DNA from: Ophthalmolycus amberensis
Taxonomy: Eukaryota; Chordata; Actinopteri; Perciformes; Zoarcidae
DNA length: 64,000 nucleotides
Direction: 5' to 3'
Assembly: GCA_024529925.1 (NCBI GenBank)
Contig: JAFEUB010000725.1
Span: 1,319,001 to 1,383,000, forward strand
Position numbers and translations under genes: made by a program. The notes beneath the pieces are model-generated. The model was given only the letters and a program-made list of their open reading frames with translations. It was not told the DNA's origin and did not search any database. Below are positions 11,052 through 23,400 of this stretch, in pieces. The stretch's first letter is position 1. Each line of letters begins with the position of its first letter.

Positions 11052-14000
11052 ATGACCAAGGGACTTGTGTTGTTTAAACTGGTAGACTCCTCCAGCATGA
11101 GACTGAGTTTGGGTGCACACTTCATCCAAAAATTCTAAAAAAAATTCTAAAAAATTCATCCAAACAGTTTTCTGCTGAAATATGTTCCTGCATGTTTGCA
11201 ACTTTAGAATGTGGAATTCTACCCATATCACCTCCATTGAACCCCTTGGCAATCAATCTCATGTTCAAAGCCGTTTGCTCCCTGTGGCGCTTAGCCTCCT
11301 TGTACGCTGTGTGAAATCCTCGAGCTGTAGCCCAGTGGCTATCTGTTCAGACTGACCGTTAACAACAGCCTGCAGTACTAAGGTGTCTGCTCTCACCTTA
11401 TCAGGAAAGCGTGCCTTGGTCCGGGCATCTTCTCAAATACTTCTCCTGTTGGAGAATCTGGTTAGCTCCTGCCGCGGTAACGTTAGCCCCTTGCAGCCAC
11501 TTCTGCTAGCTAGCATTAGGCTCGTTCGAGATGAGCCAGTCCTGCGCAGAATCGATCAGCGGCGATCGGCGCACAATGCATGCCGGTTAGATTTGTGTCC
11601 GACTTGATCCCAACATGCTCTGACGTCATGAACACGTGGTCGACGATAACCTCACGAGATCGAGGCGGCCGCAGATTTTAGAGCCAGATGCCACAGTTGC
11701 TCACAACCGACTGTATGACCCAATGCATGATGGGAAACACCTGGCTGTCGCCCGATCAAAGAGCTGATTGGCTCTTCGATTTGACAACAAACACCACGTT
11801 TTGTAGAAATTCCTGTTTTTCTGTGTAATTGTAATACTTGACGATAGATTGTTGGCCATCAGTCGCATGTTGTGCAACAAAGGTTTAATCTAAAACATCT
11901 TGTGTGGTTGATAATAATAAAGATTATTCATATAATATATCAAAATGAGCAGCTACACTACAAGTAGCCTACAGATCAGATCTAACAGCATGTAACTATT
12001 TATGTGACTTCCTGTTTATTCTTTGAAGGCGGCTGAAACCGTGTACCATAGGCTGTGTATAAGAAGTGGACTTCTGCATTGGAAATTTTAAAAGATGAAA
12101 GCATTGGCTTCACTCGGCAGAACCGGAGGTTGCCGCCTGAGTGACAAGCAAGCTTTTCACTCAGCGCACTTACTTGCATCAGCAGTTAGATCTCCAGACT
12201 GTTCACGGGTAAATCAAAAGTAATGAAGACATTTTTTTTTAATCGCTGTGTGAATTAAAATATATCGTTTTTAATTCTATGTTGTTGTTATTGTTTTTAT
12301 ACCACGAGAAGTACCAAATCCGCGCAAAATAGGTACTGGAACACAGGCAGTGCGCAACCGAGACTTGCTTGGTTTAATAAAGCAGCAGGTTGCTGTCATC
12401 ATCATTGGGAGAGTCCAACCTTTAACTCCCTTTTACATTCTCTTTCAAACTGAGGTGAGCGAGGAGTAGTGCCCGCTGACGCTTCCTGACCTCCACATAA
12501 CCCTGATTTAAGACAGAATGATGCTCTCTGATCTCTGCAGCTCTACCCAAACCTCCTTTCTCCCTCTCTGTGCCAGTGTCTCTCCCCCAACTCTCTCTCT
12601 GCTCTGTACTGTTTGTGTACCTACGAACTGACAGACTGCTTTGATCAGGTCCGAGCCCCGGGGGCAACACACCACTGGCCCTCCTCTCTGGTTGTCTGTG
12701 CGCAGACACACACACATTCACTCGTTCATGGGAACATCACAGAGGCAGAGCGGGATGATGCGAGACGGAGGGGGTGAAAGGGGGAGCGAGCAAAGGCTTT
12801 GATGTGCACAACATCGTCTGCGTTCATGTTTCAAACAGCAGCCTTCGTAACGCAGCAGAATGTAAGAAGAGAGCAGAGGGACAAGACTGGATGACGGGCG
12901 ATTGAGCTTTCAAACCCGGCCGATCTTAACGGGCCGATGGGGGGGAAAAAACACGGGGGCGGGCTCTTTGTCTCATATCCTCCTCGACCTCGAGACCCGG
13001 CCCCTGCCCGTCCCTTCGACTGACAGACATCCTTTGCCTGGCTCTCGTAGTGAGCACCCTGCTAGGGTGATTAGCAGTTTCCAGTTACCCTGTGTGTGCT
13101 CGTATGATGTGACAGAGAAAGAGCGGGGTACTTGGAGAGATTTTAAAGTGCCGAAATTGGCTGTTCAGATGCCCCGGCTCTGACCCCTCTCCGGCGAGCC
13201 AACAAGCAGATGGCATTCAAGTAGTTAGACCGCGGGTGGATGGAGCGGAGGTTGAAGGCGTGGCGGGTACAATGAAGTGGCAAGCTACCTCGCTTCTCCT
13301 TCCCAATCCTTTTAGGACAGACGTAGAGGGCCGCGTTAAGTGATTTTTACTTGGGCGATTAAACTGTCTATTCAGTGAGCTAGCTGAATTCCGGCCCCCC
13401 TGCTGCGCCACGAGACACGATTATGGAGGTTACGGATGTCACTTTTCTCTCCACGGATCATCTCCCGTCATCATCTTGAATATCCGCTCATCATCTCTTC
13501 ATTCGCGCTCTATCTGTTGCATCAGCCCTGAGTCACAGACGTGCCATTTATTCCCTGGCCCGGCGCCTCGCCGATGTGAAAATTATTTTGTGTCCAGGTA
13601 AATGCTTTTCGTGCATCGAAACGCGGCTCTCGTTGGGGGAAATTAAGTCTCCCCGGACATGTTTTCCCTGGCTGCTAAAATCACTTGAAAGGTCCAATCA
13701 GAAATAATGATCCCCCAGCGCCGTATTGAGCATACATGACGGTGATTTGGCGCTGTCTATCTACCGCGGAGCAATGCCTCCTCCCAGGTTGCAGGTTATT
13801 AAATGACAACACAGGGTGACGAGGAAGGAAATAGAGCTTCCACACTGGATCTAGGTCAGGCCAGATCTAGACGAGGTAGAATGCCCGGGCTGTGGTGCTG
13901 GAAGAGGGGAGGGGAAGCAAGGCCCAGAGAACGTTGGATTTAATTTTAATTTTTTTGTATATATTTCCTGCTCAGTAAACCACTCGCAGCCTGAAGCCAG

Positions 14001-14416
14001 ATGGGATAGAGCCAGTGTATTCTGCAGAGAATAGGCAGGTGCTGATATAACACACTCCCGTCCCTCTAGCTCACAATCGCACCCTATTTTGGTGAGCTGC
14101 TGACAATTAGAAAAGGGAGGAGGGGCTCATTGTAACAGCCAAGCTTTTCCAGATGTAACACCGCAACTGATAGTATTGTCTCTGTTGACCTTCTGGACAC
14201 TGGTCAAATCTGCTATTGTTCTATTCAGGGCTGTATTCAGTCACCACAGTGTCAGACAGTTAAAACCAGCTTTGCAGGTTTCAGTTCTCATCAGATAGTA
14301 CACACACACACGGTACAGTGTATATCTATACCTTATAAAATATATGTTGCTTTATTGTGAATCAAGAGTTTACAGCCATGCTAGCAGCTCGTTGAAGCTG
14401 CACTGAAATTAGGAGC
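11052..14416. other. Non-coding interval, partly GC/CpG-rich
   Basis: No gene recognised. 11250-11800 is CpG-rich with many palindromes (gcggccgc, cgatcagcggcgatcg) and could be transposon-derived. 12042-12150 is a truncated, inverted R1 copy (ccataggctgtgtataagaa ... cggaggttgccgcctgag). 12720-13780 is GC-rich, low in simple repeats and broken by no transposon; within it 13440-13780 has the even composition and AT-rich core motifs often seen in conserved non-coding elements. That last point is inference only. Confidence 0.4.
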
Positions 14417-15306
14417 GTGCCTATGTTCCGTCTACCTTATGTTCCCTCAGTGCTTTGTTCCCCCAACCTTATGTTCCCTCTTCCCTCAACCCTATGTTCC
14501 CTCATCCCAATGTTCCGTCATCCCAATGTTCCCTCAGCCCCATGTTACCCCAACCCTACTTTCCCTCAGCCCAATGTTCCCTCAATCCTGTTTCCTCAGT
14601 GCTATGTTCCCTCTACCCAGTGTTACCTCTACCTGTCCCATCCCCATGTTACCTCTACCCCATGTTCCCTCAACCCTATGTTCTCTCATTCATGTTCCCT
14701 CATCCCCATGTTACCTCTACCCCATGTTCCCTCAACCCTATGTTCTCTCATTCATGTTCCCTCATCCCATGTTACCTCTACCCCGTGTTCCCTCATCCCA
14801 ATGTTCCCTCATCCCCATGTTACCTCTACCCCATGTTCCCTCAACCCTATGTTCTCTCATTCATGTTCCCTCATCCCCATGTTCCCTCATCCCCATGTTA
14901 CCTCTACCCCGTGTTCCCTCATCCCCATGTTACCTCTACCCGTGTTCCCCCATCCCCATGTTCCCTCTACCCCATGTTACCTCTACCCGTGTTCCCCCAT
15001 CCCCATGTTACCTCTACCCCGTGTTCCCTCATCCCCATGTTCCCTCATCCCCATGTTACCTCTACCCGTGTTCCCTCTACCCTGTGTTCCCTCTACCCCA
15101 TGTTCCCTCAACCCTATGTTCTCTCATTCATGTTCCTTCATCCCCATGTTACCTCTACCCCATGTTCCCTCAACCCTATGTTCTCTCATTCTTATGTTCC
15201 CTCAACTCTATGTCCCCTCAGTGCTCTGTTCCTTTTTCCCTCAACCCTATGTTCCTTGAGCCCTATGTTCCCTCTACCCTAAATTCCCTCAGCCCTACGT
15301 TACCTC
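14417..15306. repeat. Minisatellite with 14-17-bp units and a 62-bp higher-order repeat
   Basis: About 890 bp of variants of atgttccctcatcccc, atgttacctctacccc and atgttctctcattc. Combinations of four units form a 62-bp higher-order block, seen back to back at 14646 and 14708 and again, with changes, near 14817 and 15149. Because the units are not multiples of three and contain no TAA, TAG or TGA on the plus strand, all three forward frames are open for about 270-310 codons. This is a by-product of base composition, not evidence for a protein. Confidence 0.95.
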
Positions 15307-18300
15307 AGATCAGTATCTCCACCAGTAATCCTAAAAATATCCCATTGGACAGAAAGCCTATTTGTCCAACAGTCTTTTAGCCTTAAAACAAGAGCCCATT
15401 GTTCCATAGGCCCATTGCTCCGAAAATAAAACAAACAGCAGCACATGGCGCACTATTATGCAGAATGAATTCACCGAACCTTCCAGGTTGTGATATCTTT
15501 TTCCCTACTATGGTGAAGGCATGACCCGCACTACTCAGCCTCTGATTGGTTTAGCATGATATTGTTATCCTGACCCCAACTGATCTCACTCCTAATGCCT
15601 AATTAGGAGTGATATTGTGGGTGTGCAGGAAAAATGCCCCTTCAATAATCATCCCACAATCCACAACGGAAAGTCTTTTTTGACGATTTTGTAAGTGAAG
15701 ATCAACAAATGATGACCAACAATTTAAATATAGGTGTTTTTGTGAGAGTTATGTAATATGCATGTATATTTTTTGGGTCACTTACTTGGTCTTTAGGTAT
15801 GAGGACTGACAACAGGAGGCATAGCCCAGTCACAGTTGGTTATTACGGTACCTGGGTTGCATCCATCTGCCACATCCAGGCCTTATTCATCACATGGTGA
15901 GAGTGAAAGAGAGACACTGCATCATAAAGTGAAACATCAAATGAATATATATATTGAGTCTCTACTGTTAAAAGTAAAAATTATTTCTCATGGACACGAT
16001 CTATTCTAATTATTTATTTTGTTATGCACACATTTGCATGTCAATGGCCTTTTCCTCTGCGGATCAGGCCAGAGTGCATTTCCCTGCTTCGATTGGCTGC
16101 ATGAACAAATAACTCGTAATTTGCAAAATACTGAGATAGAAAATAAAACAATCTGTACATTATACGTATAGATTTATCTTTAAATGCATAATAAGTGGTT
16201 GCAAACAACAGGAAACATGGAGAGAGAGTGGGGTGACATGACCAAAACATATTTTGAACATATCCATAACTTAACATTTTTCATAGAACAAGATGGGAAA
16301 ACAAACTCTCATCTTTTCAAGTACTCTCGGTACTTTTCTTTCAAAAGCGTTTACACTATGAAATGAAATAACACAGTGTATTATCTGAGTCAGATTACCC
16401 AGGGTTCACCTCTCATACCCACATTACATGCGTTATCTTTGCTCTGTCCTTGTCTCATTTCCTGTGCAGCTTTTTGTTCTGATGTCTTCCGTTGTTCTTG
16501 ACTGTGAGGCACTTTAGGAACTTCTTGTAAAAAGAATAACACCATACACATGAATTCATCACTGTGATATTAATAATCTCTGCCGTCATAGCTCCCTCAA
16601 GATAACACAAGAACTTGTGCAAATGGATGCGCCGCGTTCGGTGTGTGATCCCGTGGCGGCAGAGATGCAGCTTTCCTGCATAATTAGGACACTATTGATT
16701 GATGCGCTATAGCGCTCAATCCCCGTAATCCGCCGAGATCTTTGAGTTGTGTATGCTCCATCACAGTTTTCAGAGATGGCAGAGCTGTGTGAATCCTGCG
16801 GCTGCCTCCATGGCGGCTGACGGCGTCCCGTCAGGTGGTCCGGATGTCATTACAGACAGGGAGTCCATCTGCAAACAGCAGAAAGTCACTTGAAATTGCA
16901 CTCGCGCGTGGCACGTGGACGCCAGGATGAGACCAGGGAACAAGACAGACGCACGGTACAAAAAGACACTCGGAAAATGATCGCCTTCTTCAAGATGCAT
17001 GTAAATGTTCTAATTTTATCTCTCTCTGATTCGGGGTTCGCAGCTGAAATGGAGGCTGCTGGCCTTTTGAGCTTTTAGGAAAAAAAAAACATGAAACAGC
17101 TGCGAGTCCGCGACTGCCCGCTGCTCTCTTGTTGTGGACCCAAATAGAGACCGCAATTAACCTAAGTGAAAAGAAAGAAGATTAAAAAAAAAAATCTCTT
17201 TACTTTAAATCATGTAAATGAGTAGGACCACGAAATAGAGGCTTGGAGATTTCCCTCACCACACCTGGCTGCGCGTAGCCAGCCGAGGGACGTCACAGTC
17301 CCCCTTCTGGGGGTCAGAGGTCAAGTTATTGAAGTGGAAATCAATGGTGGATTCCCAGGTGGCTCCGGGAGGACTAGAAAGGAAAGGAACAGTTTCAAAC
17401 AAATAAATAGCAGCATTTTCAAGGTGCCCTCTCCCACTTCACAGCTGTGGATTGATCTCGCTGGGTTTAACCCTGAGGAGGCGGCGAAGAACGGGAGAAG
17501 CGAGGAGAGCCTCGCTCGGACTCGCTCTCGTTTTATGTGATTGCCACTTGTTCACCATGCTGCCGTTGACATGCTCCCTCGCTGCAGTCTGTCCAGACTC
17601 ACAGGCAGCTAGTCAAGGGTAATCTACTTCACACAGCCCGGGCTTAGTGTACACTTTCATACACGTCTCACTAGTCTTTGAAAAAAAAATATTTTTTAAG
17701 TTCCATTAGTGGGGGGACAACTTTCTGATGAAAACTGGAAGGCAGCTGGGGCTCAAATTGTATCCACACAAGAGGCCTATAAGGATATATATCTAAGTCT
17801 GGACCAGGAACTACTAAACAGCAAACAGTGTTTGCATTAAATTGTATCAACAGCGGTGATGTCGTGGACTAAAGGTGGATGAACTCAAGGTCATAATTTT
17901 CCATAAAATTCAATCGTTCAACACATCGCAAACGAACTGATTTAAGCTTTGTTTGTCATTTAAATGCTTCACTTTTTAAACTTTCATAATGAAGATTATG
18001 TCAGCTAAAAAAAAGAAAACTAAACCCAGACCAAGCTCAGTGTAGATGGGTTTATCCTTGGCTACATGCCAGATTAAGAAGTGATGTGTTTGGCAGTGAT
18101 CCCACCCTAGGCCCCCTGTCCGCATACATCTGGGTGCAACTTTCTCTCTCAGATTGTTCTTTGCGAGCCGACCCGTGATGTGTGGTGTTATCTCCCTGGG
18201 ACGCATGCATGGATCAGCTTTAATACCAGGCTGCCGACCTGGGAGACCTCTCTTACGGAGCGACATCTCCTCTCCTGCTCGGCCTTCGGACAGATAAATA

Positions 18301-18406
18301 TCAGGGGGGAACAAAGAACCTGCCTCTCATATCCGCTCTGAGTCCGATAGACGCAGCACGCTGCGGCGCCTCCAAATTGTTTTCTTTTGTGGTAATCCGT
18401 GCCCTT
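15307..18406. other. Non-coding interval
   Basis: No gene, transposon end or tandem repeat of note. 16600-16780 and 16880-17000 are balanced, repeat-free segments that may be conserved non-coding DNA. Poly(A)/poly(T) runs near 17080, 17185 and 17680 are short. Confidence 0.35.
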
Positions 18407-18428
18407 GGGGGGGGGGGGGGGGGGGGGG
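18407..18428. repeat. 22-base G homopolymer
   Basis: Uninterrupted run of 22 G. Such tracts can form G-quadruplexes and are prone to sequencing and assembly length errors, so the length should be treated as approximate. Confidence 0.95.
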
Positions 18429-19548
18429 CTTCGTGTGGATAGGTATTATTATGGCTATCGGTGGCCCTAAACACTGGCTCCAGCCAAGGTGAATGACAAC
18501 CCTAGTGCCACAGCCATGACAAAAAGGAGGAGGATGCAGAGGCCTAGCATTAAGGAAAGACAGCTATATCTTTGGTTGAAGAAAACGTACAGTTTTAGTC
18601 TGTGAACTGCTGTTATGTTTTTATTCAGTTTTTATTATTGGGCTACATATTAAAGTTTAGCAAACAGCTATTTCACATTTAAGGCGAAACTAAAAGCTCC
18701 AGAAAACTATGGCGATTTGTTCAAAGGTTGCATATTGTCGAAAGTATTTTTTGACTTTAAAGCAGATCTAGAAACAGTTATTCTTCATAAACTGTGCCTT
18801 TAATAAGCCGTAAGGACTCCCATAAGGTTGTGATGTCACAACTATAAAGTCACCGGTGGAAGTGACGCTAAACTCGGGCTGACAAACACAAGTGAGCTGT
18901 AGTAAGCGAAAGACCGGAAATCACCGGCCAAATAAAGCAATTTATTTTTGACAGAGGCTAAAACGGAACGTTTCAGACAATGTTTTCGGTGGACTTCGCT
19001 CAAACTGGTAACCCACCACGTAAGAGACACTCTGACCCCGGAAACAAAACATTGTACTCCGGTGAGGCGCGTGTGTTCTGCTAAACTAGCTTAGCAGGAA
19101 AACAACAGCAGCACACACGCTACAAACTCTCCCTGCAGCGTTTAGCTGTTCCCTACTGATTCAAACAGGGATCGCCACACAATCCCCATTTCTCCAGACC
19201 ATCATTCTTGCTTTGTTAAAGAAAACAAAACCCCAAACAGAGAATCAAATGTCCGGACCCTAACCCCGCGCATGACGGGATGCTTCGTCATTAATGGACA
19301 ATGCGTCCACAATCTCAGTCAAAATCATTGTAATTAACACAATGACAAGAACAAACTCATACGAACCAGTGACATATATTTATATGACAACAAAGCATGA
19401 CTCATCAATCCAGCAACACTGCAGCGCTAAAACACTGTATTCCACCGCACACTGAAGAGCACGAGCCATTCAAATGTTATTCACATCAGAGGGAACAATA
19501 TGAACCATATCATGAAAACGACACCATAGACAAATGAACACAGCAGTA
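18429..19548. other. Mosaic of probable transposon scraps
   Basis: 18780-19060 contains wording common in fish non-autonomous DNA transposons (gttgtgatgtcacaactata, agtcaccggtggaagtgac), but no matching terminal repeats could be paired. Nothing coding is visible. Confidence 0.3.
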
Positions 19549-20135
19549 CACAGTAGATGTAAAAAAACAAAAACAGTTCACTTATCAAAGCTGCTGTTCA
19601 CTTAAAGACAAAGTATTAGGGGTGTCACGATACGCGTATTCGTATTGAACCGTTCGGTACGAGGCTCGCGGTTCGGTACGCATGACGAACCGAATACGTT
19701 TTTTTTTTTTTTAAACCTTTATTTAACCAGGTAGTCCCATTGAGATTAAAAATCTCTTTTGCAAGATGTAAGTAACAATACAAGATGTAAGCAAGATGTA
19801 AGTAACAATACTACATAACATTAAGGAGCAGTTTTTGTTTTTTATGCTTATGTATTGCTAAGAAGACACCCCAGAAGATGGGTCACTCAGGTATAGTTCC
19901 ATCATTGTTCAAAGTCAAAGAATAACTTTATGTTAGTTGTAATGAATAAATATATTTTTAAATCAAGTACATTTCTCTGGCATTTAGTTTTCTACTGTAC
20001 CGAAACGTACCGAACCGTGGCTCCACTGTATCGTACCGAACCGTGAATTTTGTGAACCGTTACACCCCTACAAAGTATATCCTCCTTTCTTTGTTGACAT
20101 AGAGTTTAATACCGTGGTTGTACAGAACAGTATGA
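19549..20135 (-). mobile_element. Fragment of the 50.5-51.7-kb hAT family, split by MITE copy 2
   Basis: 19549-19616 plus 20071-20135 together align with 51015-51145: both have agatgtaaa.aaacaaa, then agctgctgttcact..aaagacaaagt, then atcctcctttctttgtt.ac..agagtttaat, then gttgt.cagaaca. In the better copy this segment encodes, on the minus strand, the end of a hAT transposase. The MITE at 19617-20070 was inserted into this older fragment. Confidence 0.75.
19617..20070 (-). mobile_element. hAT-type MITE, copy 2 (inverted)
   Basis: 454 bp, opposite orientation to copies 1 and 3, with ends taggggtgtcacg and cgttacacccct a. The flanking 8 bp caaagtat is perfectly duplicated (19609-19616 and 20071-20078). 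The interior matches copy 1 closely. The element sits inside an older hAT transposase fragment, giving a clear insertion order. Confidence 0.93.
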
Positions 20136-20471
20136 GAAAAATAATGATTTTTTTTTTTTACATTAAAGTATGTAAACATAGTAATAACCCCAAATTCAAG
20201 TATGAACGTGAAAATTTGCATCATATGTCAACTTTAAAGCCACAGTTAAACAGGTCGGGAAATTAGCTGTCTTCCGAGAGTGTGATAGAAAAATTGATAT
20301 GAATATCATGTATGTGAACTAGAGCCGGGTCACGGTTAGCCAACAGCTAGCCTAGCTATGTCCCCCTTTGTTTGAGAAGAAATAATTCCAACACATTATG
20401 TTTTACATTTTTGTTCATATAGGCTAAACAAACATGGCGTAAAGTAGACAGCTTTTAGACAGAGGCTAGCC
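20136..20471. other. AT-rich spacer
   Basis: No recognised content. The last 8 bases, ggctagcc (20464-20471), are the left target duplication of the next hAT element. Confidence 0.4.
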
Positions 20472-21955
20472 CAGGGGTGGGCAAACTTTTTGGCTCGGGG
20501 GCCACATTGAGTTTTAAAATTTGACAGACGGGCCGGGCCAGTAGCAGATGAATGGAGTGTTTGTGTGAACTAATATAAATTACAAGTAAAAGCCATGACC
20601 TAAAAAGTAACTTGCATTTAATTTCAGTGGGAACAGTGTTGTTGGTCACCCTTTTTAACCAGTGCGTCAACGTTTGGTGTCAGTGTGGTTGTGGCAATTC
20701 TCAAAACAGATCTGAGGTGTTCATCAGTTAACTGGGATCTTACACGGTATTTTTTTTATTGCATAAAAGCATATTTTATCATGCACTTACTTATTAAGCA
20801 GTCATTTTTGACACAGAGTTTTTAGTGTACAGGTTAATGACTGTGGTCTTTTTAGCAGTTTGATTCTTTGAAGGGATCATACAAATAACAGTCACATCTA
20901 ACATTATCAGAGCTCTGCTCTGGAAAGTCTTTCCTTGTCTCTCCCCCCTGTGTCACGGTGTGGGTACATCTCACTGGCGTCAGGAAACGTATCAGAATAC
21001 CCTTATTTGATTGGTTAAACTGCATCACGTGACGTGATTTACAACGCATTGGTCGGTGTTTTTCCTGCACAGCTGAACAAGTTCCGTAAATGCTGGAAAG
21101 GAGCGTGAATAACTCCGCTGCATAAAGCAAAGTCCCGTGACCCACTGAAAACGGGTCCGCGACAAACCACCAGTTGAGAATAACTGTTCTGCAGGATCGT
21201 GACGAGCGGTGAACAGCTGTTTGTGTGGCGTGTCTTCCGTCTCTTCACGTTTCCTTCACCTACATTCCCCTGGGTCCTAAGCCCCTCCCTGTACAGCTTC
21301 TTGTCACCCTCTTTGCACCAACGTACATTTATAACAAATACCGCGCATATTACGGTAATCAGCGTTGCATATGTGTCAAACTCTATCGGTGCATCTCCGG
21401 TCTGTCTTTGTTCATCCTGCATCGCTCTGTTCTGTTCTTTAATGTAACGTTACTGGAGCGACCGAGCCTCTCCCAGCTGTTAGCAGACTGTTGTGCTAGC
21501 AAGCAGGCTCGCTCGCGAGCTGTACCCAGCATGCAGTTCGGCGGTGAAATTTTATAAATGTACAATTATTAGTGTTACAAATTGTTTGTGTCACAGACTG
21601 TTGTGTGCTGTGGTGTTTTTCTCTGTTAAAGAGAGTTAGTTGTGGGTTGTTAATTGTTGTTATAAAGTTATGACCATGACTAGAGTTCCCTCTCAATACA
21701 TAAAAGAGAACTAGCGCTGACAGCAGCAAACAATACATTTAGCTGCCTGTTGAAAGCAGACAGCAGTTGTTTTGGCTATGCATCGGTATAATGGTGTGTG
21801 AAGAATTAATATCATACCGGAAATAAAAAACCGGTATACTTCCCAGCCCTAGTCTTTATTATAGTTTGGGCAATTTTGTACCAATATCTGACGGGCAGGA
21901 TTAAAAGGCCCAACGGGCCGTATCCGGCCCGCGGGCCGTAGTTTGCCCATGCCTG
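20472..21955. mobile_element. 1.5-kb hAT-type element with perfect 8-bp TSD
   Basis: Left end caggggtgggcaaacttttt and right end cgtagtttgcccatgcctg are inverted repeats, flanked on both sides by ggctagcc (20464-20471 and 21956-21963). The end sequence is typical of hAT elements whose ends read 'caggggtgggcaaact' followed by ggcccg/ggccac-rich DNA. No long transposase frame survives. Inside are pieces of other elements: a degenerate Zaphod-like end at 21166-21192 (accagttgagaataactg) and another terminal-like motif at 21832-21850 (ggtatacttcccagccctag). It is therefore a composite or nested copy. Confidence 0.87.
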
Positions 21956-21963
21956 GGCTAGCC

Positions 21964-22699
21964 TAACAGCAGACAGTGCCAATTAGCATAATGGCTCGGC
22001 TAAACCCAGACCACAACTTCCTTCTTAGCACACAGTTGTTAATATAACTCTTCTGTGTCGTGGAAGGAAAGAAACTAAATAAATTCGCAAGATATTAAAA
22101 CATTTATTATTTGAATACGCTGATCCAGAAACATTATTCTTTGTGTACGATTACTTTGATTACCTTCACTGTGTGATGCCATAGCTGGGGTTTATCTGCT
22201 TTAATGAAAGTTGACCTAAATGTTTAACTGTGTAGTCAGCTGTAGGTTACCAGCTGAAATTCAGAACTTTTATTTGATCTGAATCCCTGAATGTGTTTCA
22301 CCCTGCAGCTGATCCTGTCACGAGTCTGTGTTTCATTACAGCAGAAAAGAGACAGGTTCAGCCCAACATATTGGACCAATATTGGATTGTTATTGAAACT
22401 ATGATATCGTCCAGTCACATCTGATGGAGGTCCATCTCTGACCACAGATAATCATGACCTTTTTTAGTTTTTGTAATTATATTTCTACCAGGTCTCTGAA
22501 CAGAGAAAGACGGTACGTTTTCTTTTTTTCTTCAGTCTGTAAAACCTCAGGGAATCATTCCTCGCCCGTCAAGGTAGACGTCCTGAATCCAGGTCTTATA
22601 AAAGGGCCCAAATTATATTTTTAGCATTTATATATTTATTTATTTATCAATGTGCCAATTACGAAGATTTGATAGACTACGTGTACAATTAACGGTTTA
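21964..22699. other. Non-coding interval
   Basis: AT-rich sequence without recognisable gene or complete element. 22560-22640 is low-complexity (tttatttatttatttatc). Confidence 0.35.
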
Positions 22700-23400
22700 T
22701 GCTTTCAGTTGTCTGAAATCTCTGATCCTAAACCAACAAAGCCCAACAGAAGCAGCACGTTGTCTCAAGAGGTTAAAAATTGAAATGAAAAAAGGGCAAA
22801 TTTCTACACGGAATCCACCACACTATCGCCAGACTGGTCACAATATATCCTAATGCCAATCTCATTCACATGTTCTGGTCGTGTAAGTTATTAACCTTCT
22901 GGTCCAGCATGTTTGAAACTATAAGCCTTTTGTTTCTTCGTCGTCTTTGGCGCTCCTCCTGACACCAACCTCTCTGTTGCTACGCAACGAGCCCTGACCT
23001 TCAACGTTACTGGCCGGACGTTCATTCTTAAAACGGAAACTTTGCAGATTTTTAACTGGCTTCGTATCGTTGCAGTGTGGCTGTTATGTGGAAACGATCG
23101 ATGTTCGGCTTCTTTCCGAGTAACAACTAACACAACACATCCGATTCCCGCTCCAACAAAATCCGAGCGAAAAGGGTTGCAAAGGCAAACATATCTTCTG
23201 TTTTATTTGTCATCAATATACCCTCCACTGGAACTCCATTTCAGCACTGGGTAACCCCCTTCCTTTGTTATTAGTTTTTTGTTTCTCTTCCTTTTATGTG
23301 GCGGAGAGGGAATATGGATTTGGAAATGCTGGTTTGTTTCTGTTTGTACTGCACTAACTGTTGAAAGAATCAAAAATGACAATAAAAATTGAAAACCAGC
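22700..23400 (+). pseudogene. L1-like LINE 3' remnant
   Basis: The frame around 22850-22885 reads NANLIHMFWSCK, matching the conserved 'HMFW.C' zinc-knuckle-like block downstream of reverse transcriptase in L1-type ORF2 proteins. Upstream, 22740-22830 looks like the preceding region (QQSPTEAARCLKRLKIEMKK...). The block ends with gttgaaagaatcaaaaatga and an A-rich tail (aataaaaattgaa, about 23395), as expected for a 3' terminus. Frame breaks are frequent, and reverse transcriptase itself is missing. Confidence 0.55.

Noticed and set aside
14417..15380. Three overlapping long open frames suggesting a Pro/Ser-rich protein
   Set aside because: All three forward frames are open because the minisatellite units lack stop trinucleotides; no start context, splice sites or conserved domain.
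22891..23254. Short frames on both strands as host genes
   Set aside because: They lie within the L1-like remnant and its decayed 3' region.
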